In this document: in pieces, positions 1 through 11,663 of the stretch
Layout of the letters: every line of letters begins with the position of its first letter
Numbering within the stretch: the first letter of the stretch is position 1
NCBI GenBank assembly: GCA_030549205.1
Contig: JAUKTV010000012.1
Coordinates: 1,178,001 to 1,242,000, forward strand
DNA: 64,000 bases
Direction: 5' to 3'
Origin: Apiosordaria backusii
Lineage: Eukaryota; Ascomycota; Sordariomycetes; Sordariales; Lasiosphaeriaceae
Program-made: the position numbers and the translations under genes
The notes under the pieces: generated by a model
Databases searched by the model: none
Told to the model about the DNA's origin: nothing
The model's input: only the letters and a program-made list of their open reading frames with translations

Positions 1-3000
1 TTTCAAAATGTGACTTGCATGATGATTTTCCTCCAGCCATATCCATCTTATGTCGAGAATGGAACTTGAGAAATACACTATTAGTAGCGTGGGGAGTGCT
101 GATGTAACGCATCCCTAGAGCTATTTATCTTTTCCCCTAATACTAATATATTACTCGAAAAGAACAAGAACAAGACACTATGCCGATGTAATCATGATCG
201 TGTTTCTTCCAGAGTTTACAATGTCAGGTGGAGCAAGCTTTTGCTTATACGACCCAGGACTGAGGCTAGTCATTGTCCCTGTTCATGTTTATCACTTTGT
301 AAGAAATCTAGAGAGAGCCTGGTGAGTGTGTTATACTGCTGTGATGTGAACGAGGGGGGCTTATGGACACAAAAGGTAGAGGTAGGCCAGGTCAGTTGTG
401 AGAATGTCAAGTCAGTTGTGAGATGTTAACTGTCGGGCCTTCAAAACGGCGGGACCACAATTGCTTTGTGATATGAGATGAAGGGAAATGGCACAGCGGC
501 TATTAAGATACCCACGTGGAGTTGTCTAGATTTGGGATTGGAGGCGATGAGATGTGGGCTGGTGGCTTCATCAGGGCTGAGTTCTCTTGTGGCCGGGTTG
601 GGCCTGGCCTGTGTGATGGGCTTTTTGGTGCGAACGTGGCGGGTGATCTTGTGCTGCGGGATCAATAGAGATACTGCTATGTGTTGGTGGTGGTTTGTGT
701 GTATGGCCGGCTGGGAGGTTGGTGGTCATACCAGATCCGAAGTGATGGGTATGGCTATAGGAGGGTGGTGGGTTTGAGGTCTGGTCTGGTCTGGCTTTCC
801 TTTTTGGTGACCTCTTGGGATGTCGGTGTTCGCAGCTTGGTTTGTCCGATAGACAGTGTTAGCCGTTGGAGATTACGAATATCGTCAGATGGTAAAACAG
901 GAGTCAGGAGATTATGTATGGAAGTTAGGTTATGTAAGTCGATGCAGCTGCCAAGGTCTAGATGCAAGTCGGGATCAACCTCAGGGATAGGTGAGGATAA
1001 AGATAGGAAGTTGTACTGGAAGAGGGGAGGGAGACGTGGGTATGAAACTTTGAGATGAACGGGAGAGGTGCATGCGTTTTGATGCGTGATGTGCGCAGGG
1101 TTGGGAACAGCTGTAGGGCAGGCAGGGCGGTTATGTATGTTCGGCAGATCGAGACGGCATGTCTTTGGGGAGGCTGAGGGTACGGAGGGGAGCCAGGGGG
1201 ACGATGATGATGGTGGTAGATAAGGAAGAGGTGAGGCATAGGATGAAGCACAGGATGGGGTTGTAGACTGTAACGGTAGGTTGAAGTGGATAAGAAGTCC
1301 ATAGTACTGTACCTATGACGGTATCTCCTATATCTCCCATACGGATTTGTACAATGCCATCGATGATTGTATTTCCAGCCGAAGTTCCGACTGGCGTGAG
1401 ACTGTCAAACCTCTTAAGACTCCAAGACTCTGGGCAAACATGAACATCGTGAACTTGACACTGACATCACCTCCGGCCGCTGAGTAAGATGTTTATTAAC
1501 GGGGTTAACAGGACAAGAATACCCGACCCTGAGGCTTGGGATTCTTTCAATGACCAAAAGGACTGTGGCACGCGTGGCTGATATCAAAAAATGGTCTGAT
1601 TCTTACAGAAGGAATCGGCAAGGCATTGAGGCATTGGTGGTGAGACGCACTGGTTGGTCCCGAAACTGAATCGTCGCTTGCGTATCAGGATCCCGGCCGA
1701 AACAGCAACGGGAATGCTCGACCGCCCACCTGTGGAAGATTTACATCCAATCAGAGGTGATTGTGCTACTTCAAGGTGGAGCTGATCTGACCCCGGTCTT
1801 GGCAGCCGCTCCTGACAAGTCGAGCTACCGCTGTTGGGTTTTCTCTTCGAACATTTGTCTGTTGCGCGCGAATGAGAGCGGCGGTTATTAACCTCAAGAG
1901 AAGGTATCTCCGTACCTGCAAAACATCCGAACAAATCTTGAGGCAAAGCTGGTACTGCGAGTCTCAAAAGTGGCGCCATTATCCACTTTGTTGTACCCTC
2001 CCTCGACGGGTGATCGGTCTGATCACTGACTGCCGCTGGCCAGTCAGCAGCTATCTTCGATGTTCAGCCTGGGCCAGCCAGTTTCGGTCTGGTCACACGG
2101 CGCAAAGAGCGAAGGCGCGAGGAGGGGATTCACGATGATTGTCTGGAGTTTCTCAGACAGCATGAGGAAGTGAATAGTGTATGGATTTCTCAGCAGCTGA
2201 TATTGAGTGTAGATAGTACATAGGACAGAGTCATACATCGACTGGCCTCGCCTCATGGCGTAGGTATTCAACACTGACCTCAAAGAGCAAAAGGCCAGCG
2301 GCGAGGAGGACCCTTGCTGCCGTTTATAACATGGGTGAGCACCCGTCGGCCCCCTGCAGTGGGCGGCGATGTGAGTGGTGCCGCAGAGCCCCCCGCCCCG
2401 AAGGACAGCGTTGCAATTCTCTCGACGTCGTTTCGACAACGTGGGGAGAGGCCGGCCACAAGTCGCAGCCTCGTTCGATTCTTTGAATTTTCCCGAGCAC
2501 TACCGCATCCTGGCCCCTGCTTGGCATCCTGCACCCGCGCAAGCCGTTGCCGCTGTCTCCATCTGGTGTGCCATCGAGGTTCTGGGCGCGCCTCCAGCTT
2601 CTCCTATCCTTCCACCACCCCTGACAGGCTCCACGTTCTCTTCCCCTCAGAGCTCCAGGACGCGATACCCCCGTGCCGAGTCATTTGCCAGTCGTTTCTC
2701 TTTCTTCCTCGACATTCCCTCTTCCTTTCACTGTTGTGTCTCGTCCCGGCAGAGTGGCCAGATAGCATACGCAAACTTGGGCCCTCGCACCCGCCGTATG
2801 CAGGCATTTGTGGACAGGTATGATCTTCACACATCAGCTCATGTTTCTGGTGACTTGATTCGCTTGGCATCTCACATAACCACACTGCCTCCCGCGCCTG
2901 GTGCTACGGGCCTCCCTTCCTCCCTCCTCCCTCTTTTTTTTACTCGGCGAAGTGCATCGTTTCGAGGTGTGTGGTTTTGCTAACCATATCGCCTCCCGCC

Positions 3001-3311
3001 GTTCCTGGCATATGCAGGCTCCATATCCGTTCATTACTATTCTATCTCACGGCCGAAGTTTAACATTCACCACTGTCGTTTAATGGGTCTGGTTCGCACG
3101 CTTTCAGCAGGTTCTGACGACGAATTATCGACTCTTGCATATTTATAACACGCATCGACATTTTAATTGGGAATCACTAAAGAGAGAAATCGGGGTTCGA
3201 CAGCCCCAGTGGGAGGTTTCGAGAGACGAGGACGAGAAAAAGCAAAAGAGCATAGGAAAAAGCAGGACTGAATTGCTGGGGATAATCGAAACGTCGACAC
3301 TTTTGCCCACC
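1..3311. other. Upstream region of nox1, no gene recognised
   Basis: No convincing coding exon is visible on either strand. Open frames are short and lack family signatures. The longest, at 2375-2983 on the plus strand, encodes a low-complexity product and lies where the nox1 promoter and leader should be. The last 700 bases are C/T-rich, as in many fungal promoters and leaders. The frame entering the nox1 start has no upstream ATG back to its stop. Confidence 0.5.
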
Positions 3312-5176
3312 ATGGCGAGTTACGGTGGATATGATGGAGGGTTAAGGAGCAGCGGATCAATGAAGCAGTCGGAAAGAGCAAGATGGACGCCACTCACGCG
3401 GATGTTGTTATCGGGTGAGATGACACAGGAACGACAAAAGGAACTGAGCCCAAGAGAGAAATTCGACAGGTGGATGGTAAACGAAGGATATCGCCGAATG
3501 TAGGTGGTTCAACACCCCTCTCTGGATTGCGATAAGCAAGTGGGTAGGTGTAGGCTAACATTTCGCCAGTTTTGTCTTCGTTTTCATGTTCCTCCACGCC
3601 ATCTTGTTCTCCTTCAGTTTCGTCAACTTCGCGGTAAAAGAAAACTTACAAATAGCCCGAGACACTTTCGGTCCGACGTTTATGATTGCCAGATCCGCCG
3701 CGCTGGTCCTCCACGTCGATGTCGCCTTGATTCTTTTCCCCGTCTGCCGAACGCTCATTTCGCTGGCCAGACAAACGCCCCTGAACGGTATTATTCAGTT
3801 CGACAAGAACATCACCTTCCATATCACCACCGCTTGGTCGATCGTGTTTTGGTCATGGGTACACACGATTGCTCACTGGAACAACTTCGCTCAGGTCGCC
3901 GCTAAGAACAACTTGGGTATCTACGGATTCCTTCTCGCCAACTTTGTTTCGGGGCCGGGTTGGACTGGATATGTGATGCTGATCGCGCTCATGGGCATGG
4001 TTATCACCTCAGTTGAGAAGACGAGACGTGCGAACTACGAGCGGTTCTGGTACACACACCACATGTTTATCGTCTTCTTCTTTTTCTGGTCCATCCACGG
4101 TGCGTTCTGCATGATTCAGCCCGACTTTGCGCCATTCTGCACCTCGATCGGAACTCAAGCCATCGGTGTCTTCTGGCAGTATTGGATGTACGGTGGTTTC
4201 GCCTACCTGGCCGAGCGTGTGGCGCGTGAAATTCGTGGCAGACACAAGACATACATTTCCAAGGTCATTCAGCACCCGAGCAACGTCTGCGAGATTCAAA
4301 TCAAGAAGGAGCATACCAAGACCAGGGCTGGACAGTACATCTTTTTCTGCTGCCCGGCTGTTTCTCTGTGGCAGTATCACCCATTCACCCTGACTAGCGC
4401 CCCCGAGGAGGATTACATCTCGATTCACATGCGTGTTGTGGGTGACTTCACCAGGGCCGTTGCCGAGACATTGGGCTGCGAGTTCGACAAGAAGAAAGGC
4501 GATGCCTCCAAGGTTGTTGGCGTCGACCAGTCAAACGACGAGGTTGATCCCGCCCTCCGACGTGTGCTGCCCCGTGTTTACATCGACGGACCCTTTGGCT
4601 CGGCTTCCGAAGACGTTTTCAAGTACGAGATTTCGATTCTGTGCGGTGCTGGTATCGGTGTTACGCCTTTCGCCTCGATTCTCAAGTCCATCTGGTACCG
4701 CATGAACTACCCTCAAAAGCGGACACGGCTCAGCAAGGTCTACTTCTTCTGGATTTGCAGAGATTTCGGTTCTTTCGAGTGGTTCCGCTCGCTTCTTCTC
4801 GCTATTGAGGCGCAGGATGTGGACAACAGGATCGAGATTCATACCTACCTGACAGCCAAGATCAAGGTTGACGACGCGACGAACATCATGATCAACGACG
4901 CCAACGCCGACAAGGATACGATTACTGGTCTCCGGTCACCGACCAACTTTGGTCGTCCCAACTGGGACATGATTTTCAGAGGTATCCGGAAGCTTCACAC
5001 GCCCGCCGAGGCTGGTGTGTTCTTTTGCGGTCCCAAGGGTCTGGGTAGCCAGCTGCACGTCTTTTGCAACAAATACAGCGAGCCTGGGTAAGTTTGGATT
5101 TCCCCCTTGCGACTCAATGAAATGCTAACATTTTTTTATCAGGTTCAACTTTGTATGGGGCAAGGAGAACTTCTAA
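3312..5176 (+). CDS. NADPH oxidase catalytic subunit, NoxA/Nox1 type
   Basis: Exons 3312-3499, 3570-5087 and 5143-5176 encode about 579 residues; both introns have GT-AG ends and the second has a CTAAC branch site. The protein is a membrane flavocytochrome that passes electrons from NADPH through FAD and two hemes to oxygen, making superoxide. In filamentous fungi it acts in sexual development, hyphal fusion and signalling. Visible features are a hydrophobic N-terminal half with the paired heme histidines (HITTAWSIVFWSWVH and the YTHHMF segment), the FAD motif HPFTLTSAP, the NADPH motif GAGIGVTPF, and a C-terminal FFCGP plus the terminal VWGKENF. The short N-terminus without EF hands or a long extension fits NoxA rather than NoxB or NoxC. 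The start lies in a CACCATGG context. Family assignment is firm; the subtype is inferred from the N-terminus. Confidence 0.95.
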
Positions 5177-6135
5177 ACGCTGTCGTCACATCTTCGCTTC
5201 TTTCCCATGATATCCTCCCCAACCAGCAACAGCGCACAATGTCGCGGAGAAAAGTCAGCCCCATGATCATGATCTCGATGCGCGGGACGCAACGCAACTG
5301 CAGGTCCCGGGCTCAAGGATATCAACGCTTGCGCTAGTAACGACGACAAGCCGACCTCGACTCTCACTCATCCCGCCTTGACGGTCCCGCGCCAGCCTCC
5401 TGTGAGGCTGTGAGCTCATCCAGCCATGGATCACCTCTCCGCTTCTGCTGCCTCGCAGTTGTAGCATTCTCCAGGCCCTTTCGCCTCGCATGTTTGGATC
5501 AGGGATTAATTACCCACCCTATTATACCTCAGGGGCAGCAACAGCAGCTCAGCTCGCATCTAGCGCTTTTGTTACATATTTTTTTTTGCTATTATATGCA
5601 CTTGTACCTAGTCTTTACAATATTCCCATATTCCCATTTAAGCAAATGTTTTGTCTGTTTAAGGAACATTTATAACTAAGCCCCTGCTGTCTGGCATGCT
5701 GTAGACGTATTTCGGGGTAACTCATGCAATAAGAAGATGAGATATAGAGAAACAATTAATTTTCAGATCGTCGCTATACTTCCACACTCGTTCCAAACAA
5801 TTGTTCTCTTGCTCTCAATACTCAATACTTTGTGATGAATGAATGCTCCTGCCAGTCTTGTCCTACCCCCAGGCAGCAGGTCGAGAGACAGGGGTCTAAA
5901 GCGGAGCCCCACTTAAATTCTCGATCCAATTCGCGAGCGCGTCTCAGGGAAAGAGAGCTGAACGCGTCGAATTAAGCTCGTCCAATCTTTCTTTTTGCTC
6001 TGACATCACGAATCTTCGACCCTCCTCTTCTTCTTCTCTGTCGCAACACGACTCTTCCCACAATCGCATCTTCTCACACAAATCAAAATAACAAAACAGT
6101 CACTACGAGAGAGTAATCACAAATAAACCGCCATC
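5177..6135. other. nox1 3' flank and FEN1 promoter/leader
   Basis: No coding signal. The left half is presumably nox1 3' UTR. The 130 bases before the FEN1 start are pyrimidine-rich then A-rich, as in many fungal leaders, and an ACGCGT box is annotated separately. Confidence 0.55.
5962..5967. promoter_or_regulatory. Candidate MluI cell-cycle box (MCB) upstream of FEN1
   Basis: The palindrome ACGCGT stands 169 bases before the FEN1 ATG, within a CG-rich stretch that also has TCGCGAGCGCG just upstream. MCB elements bind MBF and drive G1/S transcription of replication genes, including yeast RAD27. Function here is inferred from sequence and position. Confidence 0.5.
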
Positions 6136-7453
6136 ATGGGAATCAAAAACTTATTCTCCATCATCAAAGATGAGGCGCCCGATGCGGTCAAGGAAGGGGA
6201 GATCAAGAACCAGTTTGGGAGGAAGGTTGCAATCGTAAGCCTCCCCTCCCCTCGTTTTCGCATACCAAAGAATTGCTTCTAACTGGGACCTTGAAAATGT
6301 AGGATGCGTCCATGTCAATCTACTCCTTCCTCATCGCCGTCCGCTCCGACGGGCAGCAGCTTATGAACGAAGACGGGCAGACCACCTCCCACCTCATGGG
6401 CATGTTCTACCGCACCCTCCGCATGGTCGACAACGGCATCAAGCCCCTGTACGTCTTTGACGGCGCCCCCCCCAAACTCAAATCCGGGGAGCTCGCCAAG
6501 CGCTTCCAGCGCAAGCAGGAAGCGCACGAGGGGCTGGAGGAAGCGAAGGAGACGGGCACGGCGGAGGAGGTGGAAAAGTTTTCGAGGCGAACGGTGAGGG
6601 TGACGAGGGAGCACAATGCCGAGTGCCAGAAGCTGCTGAAGCTGATGGGGATACCGTATATTGTCGCGCCGACCGAGGCGGAGGCGCAGTGCGCGGTGCT
6701 GGCGAGGGCGGGCAAGGTGTATGCGGCGGCGAGCGAGGATATGGACACGCTGTGCTTTGACAGTCCTATTTTGCTGAGGCATTTGACGTTTAGCGAGCAG
6801 AGGAAGGAGCCGATCCAGGAGATTCATGTGGAGAAGGTGCTAGAGGGGCTGGGGATGGATCGGAAGCAGGTTTGTTTTTTCGCTTTCTTTTTTTTTACGA
6901 TATCAGGAAAGCTAACAGTTTGGTTGTGTAGTTTGTCGACCTCTGCATCCTCCTCGGCTGCGACTACCTCGACCCCATCCCCAAAGTCGGCCCATCCACA
7001 GCTCTCAAGCTCATCCGCGAGCACAAAACCCTCGAGGGCGTGGTCAAGTACATGAAGGAGGACCCCAAAAGCAAATACGTCATCCCCGAGGACTGGCCCT
7101 TCGAGGACGCTCGGGATCTGTTTTTCAATCCTGACGTGCGGCCGGCGAATGATCCGCTTTGTGACTTCAAGTGGGAGAAGCCTGATATTGAGGGGCTGGT
7201 GCAGTTCCTTGTCCAGGAAAAAGGGTTCTCAGAGGATCGGGTTAGGGGCGCGGCGGCGAGGCTGGAGAAGAATATGAAGAGCAGCCAGCAGAGCAGGATC
7301 GAGGGGTTCTTCAAGGTGCAGCCCAAGACGGAGGAGCAGAAGCAGGCGCACAAGAGGAAGCTGGAGGAGCAGAATGAGGCGAAGAAGAAGAAGCTGAAGG
7401 AGGAGAAGAAGGAGAAGGCGAAGTTGAAGGCTAAGCCGAGGGGGACTGCTTGA
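6136..7453 (+). CDS. fen1: Flap endonuclease 1 (FEN1/Rad27)
   Basis: Exons 6136-6234, 6303-6869 and 6932-7453 encode 395 residues, the normal FEN1 length. The enzyme removes 5' flaps during Okazaki-fragment maturation and long-patch base-excision repair in the nucleus. It starts MGIKNLFSIIKDEAP with the N-terminus that FEN1 must expose. The acidic metal ligands are present in VAIDAS, YVFDGAPP, the EAEAQC block, SEDMDT and GCDYLDPIP. The C-terminus carries the PCNA-binding box QSRIEGFF followed by a lysine-rich tail. The first exon encodes exactly 33 residues and ends just before the first catalytic aspartate. An ACGCGT box upstream fits S-phase expression. No defect is seen. Confidence 0.97.
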
Positions 7454-9179
7454 TTTTTTTGCTTGGTTTTGAGGATTGTTTTCACGACACGGTGTGATAT
7501 TGCAGAGGGGGGATCTGATGATGGTCACATAGCTCTTTGCTTTCTTTCGTGCTTGGGTTTTGCTATCAAGGTGATGGGAAAGGCGACTGGGTTTGGCGTT
7601 TAGGGTGTTAATGGACAGGAAGAAGGTCGATGAGCCTCATGTTTTCGGGATCATGGGACCAAAACAAGGAGGAGGATTTACGTAGTCATGGCAGAAACAA
7701 TGATTGCTTCACAAACGGTATAGGTATATCGCCATTGCAATGTGACCACTACCACCGGTGTACCGTCTCAAGTTCCGAGGCCGGTGAACGTTCAACGTGT
7801 TCACCGCATCTGCTGCATCTTGATACCGCCAAATCGAGGTAAATGGCCCGAATTGGGGGAATGGCAGTTTATGAACTGCATTTCAACTCCGCGTCTGCAT
7901 AACTAGTGCAGAGTCGTTGCTTTGGTCCAGGGGCAGCCTGGAAGGTACCTGATTAGGAAGATGCCTCGGCTTGTTTTCGGTCGTCTCGGTGTAGGCAGCT
8001 TGGACGTTCAGCGGCCAATGGGCGTCGCCCGGATTACCGCTGAACAAAGTTGCATGACATCAGCCGAGGGACCGACGTCTTTTGCTGAATTGGCTGGAGA
8101 GCGGCTCAGAATTTGTCCCTGTTTGGGGTGGCTTTGTAAGTTTCTGTCACATGCCGGTTTTCACTTACTCCGCCTTGAATCTGGTTGCTGGATTTGGGGA
8201 ACTTGAGGATGGGGCACATGACTCTCTTGATGATGGAATGCTGAGACAGGTAGTGTAGAGAGGATTACACTGATACTTCTTTCATTACGGTATTATTCGC
8301 GAAGCTGTCGTTAATATGGATCGAGTTGCCATTGACATGATAGACAGAAGAAATTCATCCTCGGGGATCTCATTTGAATGCTCGTGAATTTCAACATGGT
8401 GTCCAGCCAGGGGTGGGGAGGCTGTTTTACCCCACGTTCCATGATGCCTACCTACCCCACATTTCCAGAACAACGTTCCCCCTTGGAGTTGATGTTGCTC
8501 GTACTTCGTACTCCGAGGTTTGAGGGAAAGATGAAGTTGTGATTCTCATCTTGTGTCTGAAATCATAGACTCGTGTACCTGACCGGGCTCACCACTGCAT
8601 GAATCCCGTTCGGACGTTAGAGCGTTGTCCGTTATTTTTGGCGGTTGAGCGGTTTGGCAACGGCGCTGAGCATGCACGACGTTAGTAGGGCGGCCGCGGC
8701 GCAACGGGTTACCTGGTACGGGAGCTGTGAAAGAGGCTACTTCCACGGGCATGACAACCGCGTACTGCCAGGTACAGCCCATCTGGCAAAGAAAAGTCGA
8801 TATCTGGGGGAGGACCGGGAGGAGGCTGGTCACGACACTGCGCGCCCCGGACTTTTTTCCTGTAAAAATTCCCGGGGTAAAGCTGCTGCATGAGATGCTG
8901 TTACGGTATGCCGGTACCGGGTAGGTAACGCAGGTAGCTTGGTGTAACAACACTGCGGAGGGCTCGGCATGGTTTGCATGTGATTGTCCCGCACCACTGA
9001 CGAAAGCGGCCGTTTATGGAGACACACTTGAAGGGCGGGACCCTTTTCTCTGATCGCAAAGCTGTTTCGTGTTTTTCTTTCTCTTTTTCTCTCTTCATAT
9101 TTACTTCTGCTCTGCGCATACTCTGTTTGGACCTGAGAACTGTCGCAAGAGTCTATCCCATCAACAAATAACCTTCACC
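7454..9179. other. Intergenic, FEN1 to acyl-CoA dehydrogenase
   Basis: No gene is supported. Small open frames overlap on both strands and look like chance. A palindrome-like 15-mer, GTACTTCGTACTCCG, lies at 8501-8515, with a relative at 19209-19224. The last 120 bases are T/C-rich, as expected for the leader of the next gene. Confidence 0.5.
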
Positions 9180-10949
9180 ATGTCCAAGACTTTCACCCAG
9201 GCCGACGTTGCGTCGCATAAGACGACTGATTCCTTGTGGATCACTATCGACGGCGATGTTTATGACTTGACCAAGTTCCAGGATGACCACCCAGGTATGT
9301 ACTCTTTTTTTTTCTTGCGAACGGCGCAATGACTTCGGAGTTGCGCGCAGAGTTCTAACAGAGGTGGTGTCACAGGTGGCAAGAAGATCCTCCAGAGAGT
9401 GGCCGGCAAGGATGCCTCGAAGCAGTTCTGGAAGTATCACAATGAGGGCATCCTCAAGAAGTATCAGAAGCTCCAGATCGGTTCTCTAGACACCAAGCCC
9501 AAGAAGGAGGCTCCTGCGCCCGCGCCTAAGAAGGAGGCCCCTAAGCCCAAGCCTGCTGCTGCTGCTGCTGCTTCTTCCGCCCCCGCTGAGTCAGAGGCTC
9601 TTGAGCCATTCGGCGATCAGATTCCTTTCGGTGACCCTGCGTGGTACCAGGGCGTAAGTTTACGATTCTGTTAATCTACCCAGACGACAACTCACTAACA
9701 TGATTTCCGGCAGCACCACTCCCCCTACTTCAACGAGACACACGCCGCCCTCCGCGCCGAGGTTCGCGAGTGGGTAGAGACCGAGGTCGAGCCCTACGTC
9801 ACCGAATGGGACGAGAAGAAGGAGGTTCCCGCCCACATCTACAAGCAGATGGGCGAGCGCGGCTACCTCGCCGGTCTTTTGGGCACACACTACCAGAAGG
9901 ACTACGTTAAAAACCCCATCAAGTCCGTCCCCGCCGAGAAGTGGGATCTCTTCCACGAGATGCTCCTCACCGACGAGCTCTCCCGCACCGGCTCCGGCGG
10001 TTTCGTCTGGAACGTCATCGGCGGCTTCGGCATCGGCTGTCCTCCCCTTGTCAAGTTCGGCAAGAAGTCCGTCGTCGACCGCGTCCTCCCCGGCATCCTC
10101 AACGGCGACAAGCGCATCTGCCTGGCCATTACCGAGCCCGACGCCGGCTCCGACGTTGCCAACCTTACCTGCGAGGCCAAGCTTTCGGAGGATGGCAAGC
10201 ACTACATTGTCAACGGCGAGAAGAAGTGGATCACCAACGGCATCTGGTGCGACTACTTCACCGTCGCCGTCCGCACCGGCGGTCCAGGCATGAACGGTGT
10301 TTCCCTGCTTCTCATCGAGCGTGATTTCGGCGGCGTCTCCACCCGCCGCATGGACTGCCAGGGCGTGTGGTCCTCGGGCACCACGTACATCACCTTTGAG
10401 GACGTCAAGGTCCCCGTCGAGAACCTGATCGGCAAGGAGAACCAGGGCTTCCGCGTCATCATGACCAACTTCAACCACGAGCGCATCGGCATCATCATCC
10501 AGTGCCTCCGCTTCTCGCGCGTGTGCTACGAGGAGTCGATCAAGTACGCCAACAAGCGCAAGACTTTCGGCAAGAAGCTGATTGAGCACCCCGTCATCCG
10601 GCTGAAGCTCGCGCACATGGCCCGCCAAATCGAAGCCTCATACAACTGGCTCGAGAATGTCATTTACCAGTGCGAGAAGATGGGCGACACCGAGGCCATG
10701 CTTCGTCTTGGTGGCCCCATCGCCGGCCTTAAGGCCCAAGCGACTGTCACTTTCGAGTTCTGCGCCCGTGAGGCGTCGCAGATTTTCGGTGGTCTTTCGT
10801 ACTCCCGTGGCGGCCAGGGCGGAAAGGTTGAGAGGTTGTACCGTGACGTCAGGGCTTATGCCATCCCCGGTGGGTCCGAGGAGATCATGCTTGACTTGAG
10901 CATCAGGCAAAGCATGAGGGTTGCGAAGATGCTGGGCATGAAGCTTTAA
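9180..10949 (+). CDS. Acyl-CoA dehydrogenase with N-terminal cytochrome b5 domain
   Basis: Exons 9180-9294, 9376-9653 and 9714-10949 encode 542 residues. Residues 1-75 form a cytochrome b5-like domain with the heme-binding HPGG motif (its codons are split by intron 1) and a second histidine in KYHNEG. A K/P/A-rich linker follows at about residues 80-120. The rest is a complete acyl-CoA dehydrogenase fold with the FAD/substrate motif ITEPDAGSD, the WITNG motif, and a C-terminal GGSEEIM. Fungi commonly carry such fusions. They are thought to oxidise an acyl-CoA using the flavin, with the heme domain as possible electron partner; the substrate cannot be told from sequence. Earlier CAG acceptors exist for intron 2, but a CTAAC branch site favours 9713. 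The ending MKL is not a canonical peroxisomal signal. Confidence 0.93.
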
Positions 10950-11663
10950 GTTTGGGGCTGTACAAATTTTCTGGGCGGTGTAAGAATGTGTACAAGTAAA
11001 GGGATGATGAGGGGGGGGGGGGGGGGCGGGATTAGAAGTCATCATTTTAACTTTTCTCTTTTGTCCTTTTTATCTGTTATTAGCATGATGATATCAACAA
11101 CAGATTTTCTGTTTCTTTTCTTTTTTTTTTGGTAAAGAATGGCATTTGTTAGACTGTGGAGTGTTTAGTCTATCTATCTATCTTGGGCATAGCGTGAGCA
11201 TAGAAATCTATATCTTGAACAACATAAACACCTTCCTCACCATGTTCGACTTTGTGTTAGAATACCTAGTCTCAGTAGATGAGCTCGGTCTCTCGAAGCC
11301 ACTGAGAATTCTCAGGACATATATCCTGTGGTTGCCTTGATGTTTGCTTTCAACACAAGTTAAGCCCTGCTGGCTTTGTCTTTTCTAAAATATGCTGATT
11401 ACAGCAGTGAGGTGAATGCATATTATTCTCTCTCGTTTGTATCCACGCCAAGTAGATAAGATACCAGAGAATATCTCCCAAGCCCGTATCCCCTCAGAGT
11501 ATCATCCATCCATTTGCATCCATCCATCTAGTAATAATTCCCCCTTTCAGTAATCATACACAGCCCAACCCAACCCCCCCCAACGCCCGCCAAGATCCCG
11601 CTTTGTTTTCCCATCTAATATAACAATAATACAATATCCCCCCCCCTTTTCTTTTCCCTATCA
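10950..11663. other. Convergent 3' flanks of acyl-CoA dehydrogenase and SYS1
   Basis: The two genes converge here. The stretch holds AT-rich 3' UTR-like sequence, a 16-G homopolymer and C-rich runs near 11570-11650. No coding signal. Confidence 0.55.
11011..11026. repeat. Poly-G tract (16 G)
   Basis: An uninterrupted run of sixteen G lies about 60 bases after the acyl-CoA dehydrogenase stop, inside its likely 3' UTR. Its length is unreliable with most sequencing chemistries. Confidence 0.9.

Noticed and set aside
2375..2983. 202-codon frame upstream of nox1
   Set aside because: Low-complexity product in the expected promoter/leader; overlapping frames are equally open.
9660..10628. 322-codon open frame on the minus strand
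   Set aside because: It is antisense to the acyl-CoA dehydrogenase exon; its openness follows from the codon bias of that gene.
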